Positions 52,208 to 63,194 of a DNA stretch of 64,000 nucleotides are shown one piece after another. Both the position numbers and the translations under genes were made by a program. Under the pieces are notes generated by a model. The model saw nothing but the letters and a program-made list of their open reading frames with translations. It ran no database searches and was not told where the DNA came from. The stretch is from Aphidius gifuensis (taxonomy: Eukaryota > Arthropoda > Insecta > Hymenoptera > Braconidae). Numbering within the stretch: position 1 is the stretch's first letter; every line of letters begins with the position of its first letter. The stretch lies in assembly GCF_014905175.1 (NCBI RefSeq), contig NC_057788.1:11105446-11169445 (forward strand), given 5' to 3'.

Positions 52208-53395
52208 TATTACGTAGGCGAAGCCTATAGTATTAAATTCATACACGTTTTTTTTAAAATGATCATATCTTGTAAAGTAATAAAGGTAGAAGGATCGTAT
52301 TAGGACCAAATTATTCGTCTATGAAAATACTAAAACCAGGGACTTACTAAAAGTAATTTTAATTGTTAGTTAATTTATTATTAACAAAAAACGATCACCG
52401 TGTAATTTTCAAAGTCAAATAATAAGAAAACTAAGAACAAATCATGGATGCGATTTTTTGCCAGGATATTAAGAATGACGGAATTTATAATAATCGAGTT
52501 GAAAATTGTTTTTAATGTCGTTGGAAGATTGTTAATAAACAAAAAAACAAAATTGCTGTTTTTTTATGTTTTGCATAACTCTTTAAAATTTTAACTTACA
52601 AGCTTTGTTTATAGCTCAAATTAATTGTCTTTTCAATACCGAGAGCCACCCTTTCTTGATAAAATTTGCTCTGATCATTCGTTAATTAGATATCAGCAAT
52701 TGTTTATAACAATCACTATCAGCCTTTATGTTACAGTCGAAAAATAGTAACGAAGGAGTGATTTTAGCGATTTTTATCAAGAAAGGATGGCTCTCAGGAA
52801 TTTAATATCAAATTTTTTGAGCTTAATAAAACTTTTTTATGTTAATTTGTTCAAAAGTTATCCGAAATATAAACAATTACCGATTTTTATTTTGAACATT
52901 TTTTCTTCAAAAAAGAGTTTAAAGCGCATGCGTAAAACTTTCTTTGCTGTGGTTACAATTTGCTTGATCGATAAAATAGTTATTTATATTACCATGTTAT
53001 TAAAAAGAAAAAAAAAAACTACCATGGACAAATTTTTATAAATAAAAGTAATAAACAAAATGGTTCTAAAAAAGATTTATTCAGTTAAAAAAAAAGTAAA
53101 TTGAACGATTTATTTTTTTATATTTGTATTGATTTCTTTTTTGAACGAATCTAATAAAATTATTAATTACAAGTGGTATAACCTCAAATTTTTTTCATCT
53201 GTATTTTGATTTATGTACATAATTTGACAGGTGAAAAACAGCGCGAAAAAAACAAAAAATATTTAATCATATAATTTAAAATTATTAATAAAAAAAAAAA
53301 CTAAAATGAATTTGGAATAATCAAGAGGAACCACACGGGCTTTCGCCGGAGTTTTGAAAATTTTCAATTTTCAATAGAACGAATCCGTTACTAAA
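52208..53395. mobile_element. Insertion of about 1.2 kb in the duplicated block
   Basis: At the matching point in unit 2 (near 57755) the sequence runs on without this segment, so it is an insertion here or a loss there. It begins near ACGTAGGCGAAGCCTATAG and ends near ACACGGGCTTTCGCCGGAG, which are similar motifs in opposite orientation. It has no credible long open frame. The structure suggests a non-autonomous mobile element, family unknown. Confidence 0.5.
52570..52865. repeat. Long imperfect palindrome inside the insertion
   Basis: GAGAGCCACCCTTTCTTGATAAAA on the left (near 52642) pairs with the inverted TTTTTATCAAGAAAGGATGGCTCTC on the right (near 52774). The pairing continues outward through GCTCAAA/TTTGAGC and ATAACT/AGTTAT, giving arms of roughly 120-150 bases. 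Confidence 0.7.
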
Positions 53396-53429
53396 AATTT
53401 TTTATTATTATTACTATTATTATTGATAT

Positions 53430-53640
53430 TACTATATTATTATTTTAGAATTAACGTTGTTATCATCACTGATACTTTTAACAATAATTATCAACAATAA
53501 TTCTAAAAAAAGAGAAAAATTATAATTTACATTTTTTAAAATTAATTCAATATTTTAATAAAAATATATTGAAATTATATGAATAACTTAACAACTATGT
53601 ATAAATACTAAATCCTAAATGACTAATTTCTTTTACTTTA
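53430..53640. repeat. LRR 3' flank, copy 1
   Basis: This is about 200 AT-rich bases around TTGTTATCATCACTGATAC and AACTTAACAACTATGTATAA. They recur at 57770-57990 next to the other F-box/LRR copy. Confidence 0.75.
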
Positions 53641-53649
53641 TTCTAACTT

Positions 53650-54305
53650 TTACCAAATCTCTGGGTCAAGATACAACCAGTTAGATTTAATTTTCAACGT
53701 TGAAGCTATAGCATCATTTTCAAAGAATATATGCAAAGCAATATTATTAATACGTTTTTTAGTTATTTCATCAGCACCAGTAACCGTGTTAATATTGTAA
53801 TGTAAGAGCGAAGGAGACGAAGAGTATCAAGATTTGAACATTCTTTCATACACTGAATTGTACTGAATTATACCAGCATCAGTGATGTTTTTACAATATT
53901 CACACCCAAGTTTCTTTAATACTTTTAATTTACTGATAAAATTGTCTGTAACACCATCCATATTCCTGACACTCATTTCTTCTAATATTTCCAAGCTGAT
54001 TATAGACTTGAGAACTGCTTCAGTAATATTGATGCATAATTGACACTTCTGAATATTCAAGATATTGCAATTTTGACAACTCATCGAGGATGACTGCAGG
54101 AAAAACTGGCTCAATATTATTATCATCAATATCATTATCATGATTTGATATAATTAAAAGTTTTTTCCAATTGTTTGAAATTGTAAATATTGTATTTACA
54201 AATTCATTCCCGGAGACTCCATCCGCGAAGCCATAATCTAAATATTCCAGAAGTTCCAGTTCTGTATATTTTTGAAGAGCAGTTTGTTATTCCTTCACTC
54301 TACTT
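53650..54305 (-). pseudogene. 3' fragment of an F-box/LRR gene (copy C)
   Basis: On the minus strand this repeats the last third of the F-box/LRR genes downstream of it. It includes MDGVTDNFISKLK, KKLGCEYCKNITDAGIIQ and, at the end, a variant C-terminus after SNWLYLD. Frames change several times. Short deletions occur near 53815-53870 and in the MSCQNCN region. No F-box or upstream exons are attached. It is a partial tandem copy that is no longer coding. Confidence 0.75.
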
Positions 54306-54311
54306 TTTAGT

Positions 54312-56151
54312 TTATTTGACATTTTCTCTAACTTCGGGACAAGTAAATAACCAGTTAGATTCAATTTTTAGCGTTGAAGCTTCTGCAAAATCTTTATAAC
54401 TTATACACAAAGCAATATTATTTATACGATTTTTGGTTATTTCATCAGCGCCAGTAAATGTTTCAATTGTAATGTTACAGCCGTAGAGACAAAGAGTATC
54501 GAGATTTGGACAATTTTTTATTAGTTCGATTATACTAGCATCGGTGATGTTTTTACAATATTCACACCCAAGTTTCTTTAATCCTTTCAATTTACTAATA
54601 AAATTGTCTGTAACACCATCCATGTAGCTGACATTTATTTCTTCTAATTTTTCCAAGCTGATTATAGGCATGAGAGCTGCTTCAGTAATATTAACGCATG
54701 CAGTCATCTCTAATTTTTGTAGATTTTTACATGAATTAGCAATAGCAATAATACTGCTATCTTGGAAATCGCGCATATTCAACACATGTAAATATTCAAG
54801 ATATTGCAATTTTGACAACTCATCAAAAATGACTGCAGGAGGAACTGGACCAATAATATTATCATCAATAACATCATCATCCTCATCATTTAATAAAATT
54901 AGATGTTTAAGTTTTTTCCAGTTTGAAATTGTAACTATTGTATTTATAGATTCATTCCTGACTCCATCCGCGAAACAATAATATAAGTAGTCGAGATTTT
55001 GTTGTTCTGTCAATTTTTGAAGAGCAGTTCCTATTATTCCTTCACTCCAAATATCTAAAGACCTTAAATTCTTGCAATATTTTACCAATTTGATTGCTAT
55101 GTTATCATTAATTCTCCAACGAGTACCGAAATGTTCCAAGTTTAGAAGATTATCCCAATTTTTAATTGAAATATTAGGTGCATCAGAATCTGCACGCAAC
55201 ATAATATTGCAATGTATTATATTCTTGGATGAATTCAAAATATTATTGAGTACGTTTGGAGTCTTCATGCCCCATCGGTTACTAATGTTGATGTATTCTA
55301 AATTTATGAATTGATTAAAAATATCAACAGGATTGTACAAGCAGTTTTCACTCACAAAACAATCAATAAGACTGAGTTCCACAAGTGATGTTGTTTCGGA
55401 TATTCCTTGAATTATGTCATCTAGAAGGCAGCCTTTTAATGACAAATATTGAAGTTTTTTGAATTTCCTTATATTCTGAAAAATTATGAAAATTAATTTA
55501 AACAAATTGAATTTATTGTAATGAATTCATTTGATTCATTTCAGTATTAATAATAAATAGTAACTTACGAAAAGCACTGGTGTCATGAAGTCCTCTTTAT
55601 CATAATCCAAAAAAATTTTATTCATTCCTTCTGGAAGATAATTGATTATGTGAGGTTGAAACTTTGCATTATAACAACTTCCCATATTCATTACGTTTAT
55701 CTCAATTATTGTCAGTTTATCTAAGTTTTTGAAGGCACGAATGTAGTGATCGATATTCATTTCCAATAGCTGGTTGTAAATTAAATCAAGACGTGTTAAA
55801 TTTTTGCAGCACTCCCCAATGATTGGCATAATACTAGAATTGCAATGTTCAAAAAGAGACAAATCTCTCAAATAATTACCAAAATTCGATAATAATTTCT
55901 CAACATATGATGGTGCCAACAAATTTTTATCAAAAACACGACCAGCTGATTCACCAAATGTGTATTTTTTAATGTCATACCAAGCTAGTTCACATGCCTC
56001 TTTCCATTTGGAACACTAAATAAGATTAATTATATTTTAGCAGCATGAATATTTGTGCCAATGAATCATGATTCATAGTGTTAATGAGATCTATTTGTTC
56101 GTCAACATGATGATGTTGTTCTTGAACGTGACAGATCCTTTTTTGACACAT
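54312..56151 (-). pseudogene. F-box/LRR gene copy A, F-box truncated
   Basis: The two large exons are intact and open: 56015-55569 and 55475-54312 (149 plus 387 codons). They encode many Cys-containing leucine-rich repeats with ISNWKKLKHLILL and MDGVTDNFISKLKGLKKLGC. The first exon, starting at 56149-56151 (MCQKRICHVQEQ), runs through LINTMNHDSLAQIFM and then meets TAA after five codons. The second half of the F-box and the donor present in copy B (RLPVHKRIAMEKV) are deleted. The preserved acceptor now starts directly at the codon for Cys. Without a new start it cannot make an F-box protein. A shorter LRR-only protein is possible. Loss looks recent because the rest stays open. Confidence 0.8.
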
Positions 56152-56999
56152 GATGATAAATCCTAAAAATAAAAAAAAAATAATATATTGAAACAATAAC
56201 GATGAGTTTAATTTTTTTCGAATAAAAAAGATTCAGGCTTATATATTGACTATTTCTAAAATAATCTTCATAAAAATTAATTTTGTAAGTATTTATGACT
56301 TTAATAATTATCTTATATTAAGTAAAGTTTAATAAATAAATAAAATTCTGTACGCAAGAATTCCTGGCAGCGAGGACATGACAATATGACATGTAAATAA
56401 AAACAAATAAAAATAAAAATGAACGTTGTGACGGATGGATATACTGATAATAATAAAATACTGAAAATAAAAATATTCTCGACGAGCGACGAACAATTTT
56501 ATTATTCACAAGTTGAATATTTTTTAATACGTTTGGAAACGTTTTAAAAAATAACCATCATCAAGCTCGAGCTTAATGATGGTACAATAAAAAATTGTAC
56601 GTATTGGAACGTTTTAAAAATTATTAACTTGACACGTGAAAATATTTAGATTATACCAACAAGTATTCAACGAATTAATTATAATTAATACCATTAATAC
56701 TATATTTTATTAGCAACGACCAATAACAAACCGAACAATATTTATATTATTTTTTCTACAAGAATTCACCATATGGTCCAATATTCATAATTTCCATTCG
56801 GAAAATCATTAAAAATTTTGTAAAAGATAACTATTTTCATTAAAATTAATCAAAATTACTTCAAAAAAAAAAATTTCAATAATATTTACCTTGATTTTAA
56901 TATTATAATATAATTTATTCTTAGCAGCAATCACTTTGAATTACTTGATACAACTAAAGCGTTTGGCTGCATGTCTATCCATGTCTATCTATGGATGGA

Positions 57000-57765
57000 C
57001 CTTGACTGTGCTCATATGCGTATTTAACTCATGTTTAATTTCTGCGCACATTGTCCCCTCACCGGAACGCACTATTGGTCAATAACAATAATAATAACAA
57101 CAACAATTATAAACAAACGTAAGTAAACAAAAAATTTTTTATTAATGATTTAAAAATCAACCGTAATTATTAATAAAAAATTAATTTAAAAAAAAAAGGT
57201 ACAAAATATGGATGAATTGGAGTAGTACAAATTATCGTCAAATAATATCCAGTTTTAATAACACATGGAATATCGAAAATATTGGATGGAGCAAAAAAAA
57301 AACTATCAAATATACTATCAAATAAAATATACTATCAAATGTAAAACCAGTTGTCTACCAACATCATACAAGAGTGCCTATCACAACTCATTGATCTCAT
57401 TGAAAAATCAACGACATTTAAATGACAATTGGACAAAATATTTATCCACAAAAATTCCAATTGATTTATAATAAAAATAAAAATATATACTTATATATTG
57501 TTTTTTTTTTTTTTTCTCTTTTAATTAAATTTGTATGTAAACAATAATTACCATGATACAGCAGCAATAATTATTATGATGGTGAAAAAGATTCGCAAAG
57601 AGTGTGCACCGTGACCATTGGTGACCAGTGCTCGCTATTATGGGCCATATAATGAACAATGATGGATTCTTTAGAAAAATTATGGGATGGGTTTAGGGTT
57701 GTAAGTAAATTATTGTCAATTTATATTTTTTAATTTTTTTTAATTAGGTATATTATTATTATTAT
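57000..57765. repeat. Segmental duplication unit 2 (shortened)
   Basis: This is the same block order as units 1 and 3: upstream block with TAACTCATGTTTAATTTCTG (57023 on), the CAAATTATCGTCAAATAATA stretch, then only the last exon of the unknown gene, then the conserved spacer at 57500-57765. The foldback element and most of the unknown gene are absent. Confidence 0.8.
57331..57471 (+). pseudogene. Last-exon remnant of the unknown gene, unit 2
   Basis: This reads TSCLPTSYKSAYHNSLISLK, then NDNWTKYLSTKIPIDL and stop. The matching segment in unit 3 ends at 62868. Everything upstream of this exon is missing, and the join to AT-rich sequence lies near 57335, so it is not a functional gene. Confidence 0.65.
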
Positions 57766-57993
57766 CGATATTACTATATTATTATTTTAGAATTACTGTT
57801 GTTATCATCACTGATACTTTTAACAATAATTCTAAAAAAAGAGAAAAAATATAATTTACTTTTTTTAAATTAATTCAATATTTTAATAATAATATAGAAA
57901 TTATATGAATAACTTAACAACTATATATAAATACTAAATCCTAAATGACTAACTTATTTTAACTTATTCTAACTTTAACGAACTCTCTAGGGT

Positions 57994-58290
57994 GCTAGGA
58001 TGTTCTCTCCGAAAGAATTGGGGCTATTCTCGAATGAATACGAGTCGACTCGATCCGTGTGAACGAGTCGACTCGTATTCATTCGAGAATAGCCCCCCCT
58101 GGTCGGCTAAGGGTGCCATGATTATTAGTAATAGATAGACACTTACTTTTCTTTCTTTTAGTCTTTCATTTGTACTAATTAAACTCGTAAGTGTCTATCT
58201 GTTTTTTTTTTTTTTTTTTTAATAAACAAACTAAGTTACTAGTAACCATGGCACCCTCAGCCGACCAGTTTCGCCTACGAACATCCTGGC
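57994..58290. mobile_element. MITE-like element at the 3' end of the intact F-box/LRR gene
   Basis: Inverted ends GCTAGGATGTTC (57994-58005) and GAACATCCTGGC (58279-58290) are followed inward by a second matching pair, CTGGTCGGCTAAGGGTGCCATG on the left near 58099 and its inverse near 58247-58268. TAGTAA and AGATAGACACTTAC pairs lie further in. It has no open frame. The left arm is interrupted by the 77-base palindrome at 58020-58096. The right end lies four bases from the stop codon of the gene at 58295, so any transcript must read into the element. Confidence 0.75.
58020..58096. repeat. Perfect 33-bp inverted repeat
   Basis: The arms at 58020-58052 and 58064-58096 are exact reverse complements of 33 bases, separated by 11 bases. 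Each arm runs from GGGGCTATTCTCG to GAGTCGACTCG. Perfect pairing at this length implies a recent origin or ongoing correction. It lies within the left arm of the surrounding MITE-like element. Confidence 0.95.
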
Positions 58291-58294
58291 TGAA

Positions 58295-60230
58295 TCATTT
58301 GATATTTTCTCTAACTTCGGGACACATGAATAACCAGTTAGATTCAATTTTTAACGTTGAAGCTTCTGCAAACTTTTCATAGGATATACACAAAGCAATA
58401 TTATTTATACGATTTTTGGTTATTTCATCAGCACTAGTAAGAGTTTCAATTGTAAGGTTACAGCCGTAGAGACAAAGAGTGTCAAGATTTGGACAGTTTT
58501 TTATACATTCGATTATACCAATATCAGTGATATTTTTACAATATTCAAACCCAAGTTTGTTTAATCCTTTCAATTTACTGATAAAATTGTCTGTAACACC
58601 ATCCATATTACTGACAATCATTACTTCTAACTTTTCCAAGCTCGTTAAAGACATGAGAGCTGCTTCAGTAATATTGACGCATGAATCCATCTCTAATTTT
58701 TGTAGATTTTTACATGAATTAGCAATAGCAATAATACTGCTATCTGGGAAATTATGCATATCCAACAAATTCAAATATTTAAGATATTGCAATTTTGACA
58801 ACTCATCAAAATTGACTGCAGGAGGAACTGGACCAATAATATTATCAGCATTATCATTATCATTATTTATTAAAACTAGATGTTCAAGTTTTTTCCAGTT
58901 TGAAATTGTACCTATAGTGGTATTTATAAATTCATTCCTGACTCCCTCCGCGAAACAATAATATAAATAGTCCAGATTTTTTAGTTCTGTCAATTTTTGA
59001 AGAGCAGTTTCTATTATTCCTTCACTCCAAATATCTAAAGAATCTAAATTCTTGCAATATTTTACCATTTTGGTTGCTATGTTATCATTAATTCTCCAAC
59101 GAGTACCGAAATGTTCCAAGTTTAGAAGATTATCCCAATTTTTAATTGAAATATTAGGTGCATCAGAATCTGCACGCAACATAATATTGCAATGTATTAT
59201 ATTCTTGGATGAATTCAAAATATTATTGAGTACGTTTGGAGTCTTTATGCCCCATTTATTATTAATGTCGATGTATTTTAAATTTACAAATTGATTAAAA
59301 ATATCAACAGGATCGTACACGCAGTTTTTACTCACAAAACAATCAATAAGACTGAGTTCCACAAGTGTTGTTGTTTCGGATATTCCTTGAATTATGTCAT
59401 CTAGAAGGCAGCCCCTTAATGACAAGTATTGAAGTTTTTTGAATTTCCTTATATTCTGAAAAATTATAAAAATTAATTTTAACAAATTGAGTTTATTGTA
59501 ATGAATTCATTTGATTCATTTTAGTATTAATAATAAATAGTAACTTACGAAAAGCACTGGTGACATGAACTCCTCTTGATCATAATCTAAGAAAATTTTA
59601 ATCATTCCTTCTGGAAGATAATTGATTATGTGAGGTTGAAACTTTGTATTCTTACAATTTCCCATATTCATTACGTTTATCTCAATTCTTGTCAGTTTAT
59701 CTAAGTTTTTGAACGCATGAATGTAGTGATCGATATTTATTTCCAATTCCTCGTTGTAAATTAAATCAAGACGTGTTAAATTTTTGCAGCGCTCACCAAT
59801 GATTGGCATAATACTAGAGTTGCATTTTTCAAAAAGAGACAAACCTCTCAAATAAATACCAAAATTTGATAATAATTTCTCAACATATGATGGTGCCAAC
59901 AAACTTTCATCAAAAATACGACCAGTTCGTTTGCCAAATGTGTATTTTTTAATGTCGTACCAAGCTAGTTCACATGCCTCTTTCCATTTGGAACAAACTG
60001 TAAAAAAAAATATTAAATTAAAGAAAATAAAAACATTAAAATTATATAATTCAAATAAGTAAAACTTAATTTTAACTTTTATTACCTTTTTCCATGGCTA
60101 TCCTTTTATGTACTGGCAGCCGCATGAATATTTGTGCCAATGAGTCATGATTCATAGTGTTAATGAGATCTATTTGTTCGCCAACATGATGACGTTGTTC
60201 TTGAACGTGACAGATCCTTTTTTGACACAT
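58295..60230 (-). CDS. F-box/leucine-rich-repeat protein (copy B, intact)
   Basis: Three exons, 60230-60086, 59997-59549 and 59455-58295, give 584 residues with agreeing phases. Residues about 25-70 are an F-box: INTMNHDSLAQIFMRLPVHK, then VCSKWKEACELAWYDI. The rest is a chain of leucine-rich repeats of the Cys-containing type (CKNLTRLDLIYNE, CKNLDSLDIWSEG, CKNLQKLEMDSCVNITEAAL, CPNLDTLCLYGCN). Such proteins are substrate receptors of SCF ubiquitin ligases: the F-box binds Skp1 and the repeats bind the target. The target is unknown. Copies A and C lie upstream in the window. The start lies near an ATTTTTAG that could be an acceptor, so an untranslated exon may exist. The 3' end touches a MITE-like element and the stop (TGA) differs from that of copy A (TAA). 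Confidence 0.9.
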
Positions 60231-61168
60231 GATGATAAATCCTAAAAATAATATATTGAAACAATAACGATGAGTTTAATTTTTTTCGAATAAAATAGAT
60301 TCAGGCTTATATATTGACTATTTATGTATTTATAAAACAATGGGTAAGTTCATAATCGCTGGTTATTTCTACATTTAACGCGCGATTCTGAACGCGCAGC
60401 ACAGGGGATTGTATCCGGGGAATTCCAGGGAATTCATCAAATGTAGAAGTAACCCGCGATTATGAAATATGAACACACCCAATATGACATATTGACAAAT
60501 AAAAATAAAAATGGACGCTGTGACAGACGAATATATCTACTGAATAATAATATACTCAAAATAAAAATATTTTCGACGGGCGAAGAACAATTTTGTTATT
60601 CACAAGTCAATTATTTTTTAATACGTTTCAAAACGTTTAAAAAAATAACCATCATCAAGCTCGAGCTTAATTTATTAGAATAATGATGGTACAATAAAAA
60701 ATTGTACGTATTGGAATGATTAAAAATAATTTACTTGAAAATATGTGAAAATATGTAGATTATACTAACAAGTATTTAATGAATTGATTATTATTAATAC
60801 GATTAATACTATATTTTATTAGCAACGACCAAAAAACCAAACGATATTTATTATTTTTTCTAGATGAATAATATATACAAAATAAATAAAATTAATGTAA
60901 AAAGTAAAATTTAAATAATATTTACCTTGATTTTAATATTATAATAGGTATAATATATTCTCAGCAGAAATCACTTTGAATCACTTGATACCACTAAAGC
61001 GTTTAGCAGTATGTTTATCTATGGACTGATATATCAGTCCATATATGGACCGTATGGACCTTGACTGTGCTTGACTGGCCTGCCTGGCTACTGCGGTCTG
61101 CGTATCAACTCATGTTTAATTTCGGCGCACATGGTCCCCTTATCGGAACCAATCAGAACGCACCCCAG

Positions 61169-61170
<2 letters not shown>

Positions 61171-61216
<46 letters not shown>
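61171..61216. repeat. (TAA)n microsatellite
   Basis: About 15 TAA units occur here. The same site in unit 1 (50656-50675) has about six, so the tract has expanded or shrunk since the duplication. Confidence 0.85.
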
Positions 61217-61219
<3 letters not shown>

Positions 61220-61483
61220 AACAACAATTATAAACAAACGTAAGTAAACAGAAAAATTTTTATTGATGATTGAAAAATCAATCGTAATTATTAATAAAAA
61301 ATTCATTTGAAAAAAAAAAACAGATACGAAATACGGATGAATTGGGATATAAATTATCGTCAAATAATATCCCGTTTCAATAACACATGGAATATCGAAG
61401 ATATTGGATGGAGAAAAAAAAATAATATCAAATAATAAAAGAGATGATTATGTATCAAAAATATCAGTACTATAGATACATTA

Positions 61484-61818
61484 CCCGGGAAAAAATAGTC
61501 TGGTTAGATTTATGGAATAGATCTGTTAGAATTAAGCGTGATCTAAAGAAATTACGGGGAATATGCCTAGATCGGACGGTAGTGACCAAAGTATATAGTA
61601 AAAAAGATGGATATCTGTATAGATATCTATTTAGATCTGTACGGATGTAAGTAAATCTATACAGATCTACAGATATCTATCTTTTTTACTATATACTTTG
61701 ATCACTACCGTCAGATCTAGGCATATTCCCCGTGATTTCTTTAGATCACGCCTTGAGTGAATCTAACCAGATCTGGCCATATATAGATCTAACCAGATAC
61801 AGACTATTATTTCCCGGG
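61484..61818. mobile_element. 335-bp foldback element with TA target duplication
   Basis: The element is almost one palindrome. Its ends are CCCGGGAAAAAATAGTCTG and CAGACTATTATTTCCCGGG, and the arms continue inward through TTAGAT/ATCTAA, CGTGATCTAAAGAAATTACG, CACGGGGAATATGCCTAGAT-like and AAAAAAGATGGATATCTGTA pairings to a centre near 61652. TA lies directly on both sides (61482-61483 and 61819-61820). A TA duplication is typical of Tc1/mariner-derived MITEs. No coding capacity is present. A left-truncated copy lies at 50841-51063, and none is in unit 2. Confidence 0.85.
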
Positions 61819-61825
61819 TATTTAT

Positions 61826-62868
61826 GAAATGTAAAAGTGATAATTATATAACAAGTTCAGAAATGGTTGTCAGTAAAGAATATGTACCAATTGTCATATT
61901 CATATACATTGGAACCGTTTATTGTAGCTGGTGAACCACTAAAGTATCTTGCCACTGAATTATATTTAAGATTAAACCAGATAATTTTACCAGATAGAAA
62001 GCCATCAAAATTATTTACAAACAAAAATTATTATGGGATGATATAACAAATGATAAATTCAACAAATCAATTATTGTACGTGCTGGATTGGTATTAAAAC
62101 GTGACAAGGAAATACCATTAAGTTGGATGAATGAAATGGTACGAGCTGCAGTACCACTACCAGGATAATTTCCAATTTATTTAAAATTAAATGTATAAAT
62201 TTTTAATCTTAAACTATAAATTATATCTCTATTGATATTGTATTATTTTTTTTTTTAGTGTACATGAATGTTTTCTTGAATGTATGAAAGACATACAATC
62301 TGAATTGAAACATGAAAAATCAAATGTTCTTTGGTGTTGGGGATTTAATGTGTCAAATACAAGCAGCAATTCACAATACATCTGACAACAAATCAATTGA
62401 ATCAGCTAAATTTTTATCTGATTTATTATTTGTAACAATAATTTCTGAAGCAACTGAAAATTGTACAATTCAATTGTCAAATAATTCATCAATTGTCAAT
62501 TCACATGAAATAAGAGTGTCATTATATCCTCAAGCAATATCAATATTTTCTACAATGCCACATTGAAAGATGCAATGCAGCAGGTATTTTATTATATACC
62601 AAAAATATAATTGCTTATTAATTAATCTTTATCACTATCACTTTTTTTTTTTTTTTAATTAGTGATGCAGATAGTTTAATTATTAATACATTTTTCTTTT
62701 TATTTATTTTTTCAGACAATGGAGTGGCTGCATTTTATGAGAACCAGTTGTCTACCAACTTCATACAAGAGTGCTTATCACAACTCATTGATATCATTGA
62801 AAAATCAACGACATTTAAATGACAATTGGACAAAATATTTATCCGCAAAAAGTCCGATTGATTTATAA
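61826..62868 (+). pseudogene. Decayed gene fragment, unit 3
   Basis: This is the longest version of the unknown plus-strand gene. Blocks read MVVSKEYVPIVIFI, EPLKYLATELYLRLNQIILP, VRAGLVLKRDKEIPLSWMNE, CFLECMKDIQSELKHEKSNV, a 60-codon Ser/Asn-rich block ending STMPH, and after a TTTTTTCAG acceptor TMEWLHFMRTSCLPTSYKSA to the stop at 62866-62868. Frame changes (near 61905 and 62340) and stop codons (near 62046) break it. The first 85 codons seen in unit 1 are missing. The order of blocks suggests a HEAT-like helical protein, but I do not recognise it. Confidence 0.6.
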
Positions 62869-62904
62869 TAAAAATAAAATTGAAAATATATGTATTTATA
62901 TTGT

Positions 62905-63180
62905 TATTTTTTTTTTTTGTCTTTTAATTAAATTTGTATGTAAACAATAATTACCATGATACAGCAGCAATAATTATTATGATGGTGAAAAAGATTCGCA
63001 AAGCGAGTGTGCACCGTGACCATTGGTGACCAGTGCTTGCTATTATGGGCCATATAATGAACAATGATGGATTCTTTAGAAAAATTATGGGATGAGTTCA
63101 GGATTGTAAGTAAATTATTGTCAAATTATATTTTTTAATTTTTTTTAAATTAGGTATATTATTATTATTATCGATATTAC
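62905..63180 (+). repeat. Conserved spacer, copy 3
   Basis: This is the third copy of the spacer at 51955-52207 and 57500-57765. The exon-like peptide here reads MMDSLEKLWDEFRI before GTAAGT. Homology with unit 2 ends near 63181, where GGCC-rich repeat DNA begins. Confidence 0.75.
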
Positions 63181-63194
63181 TACCCGTGTAGGAG

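Larger units (their letters stand above)
61073..63180. repeat. Segmental duplication unit 3 (longest)
   Basis: This unit holds all parts: the CCTGCCTGGCTACTGCGGTC block, an expanded TAA run, the full foldback element, the longest version of the unknown gene and the conserved spacer 62905-63180. It is the best guide to the original unit. Confidence 0.85.

Noticed and set aside
58479..59294. Plus-strand open frames opposite the F-box/LRR exon
   Set aside because: The same frames appear opposite copy A at matching places, and the coding strand has the clear LRR pattern.
61061..61363. Poly-Asn and poly-Ile open frames across the TAA repeat
   Set aside because: They come from translating the TAA microsatellite and do not look like genes.
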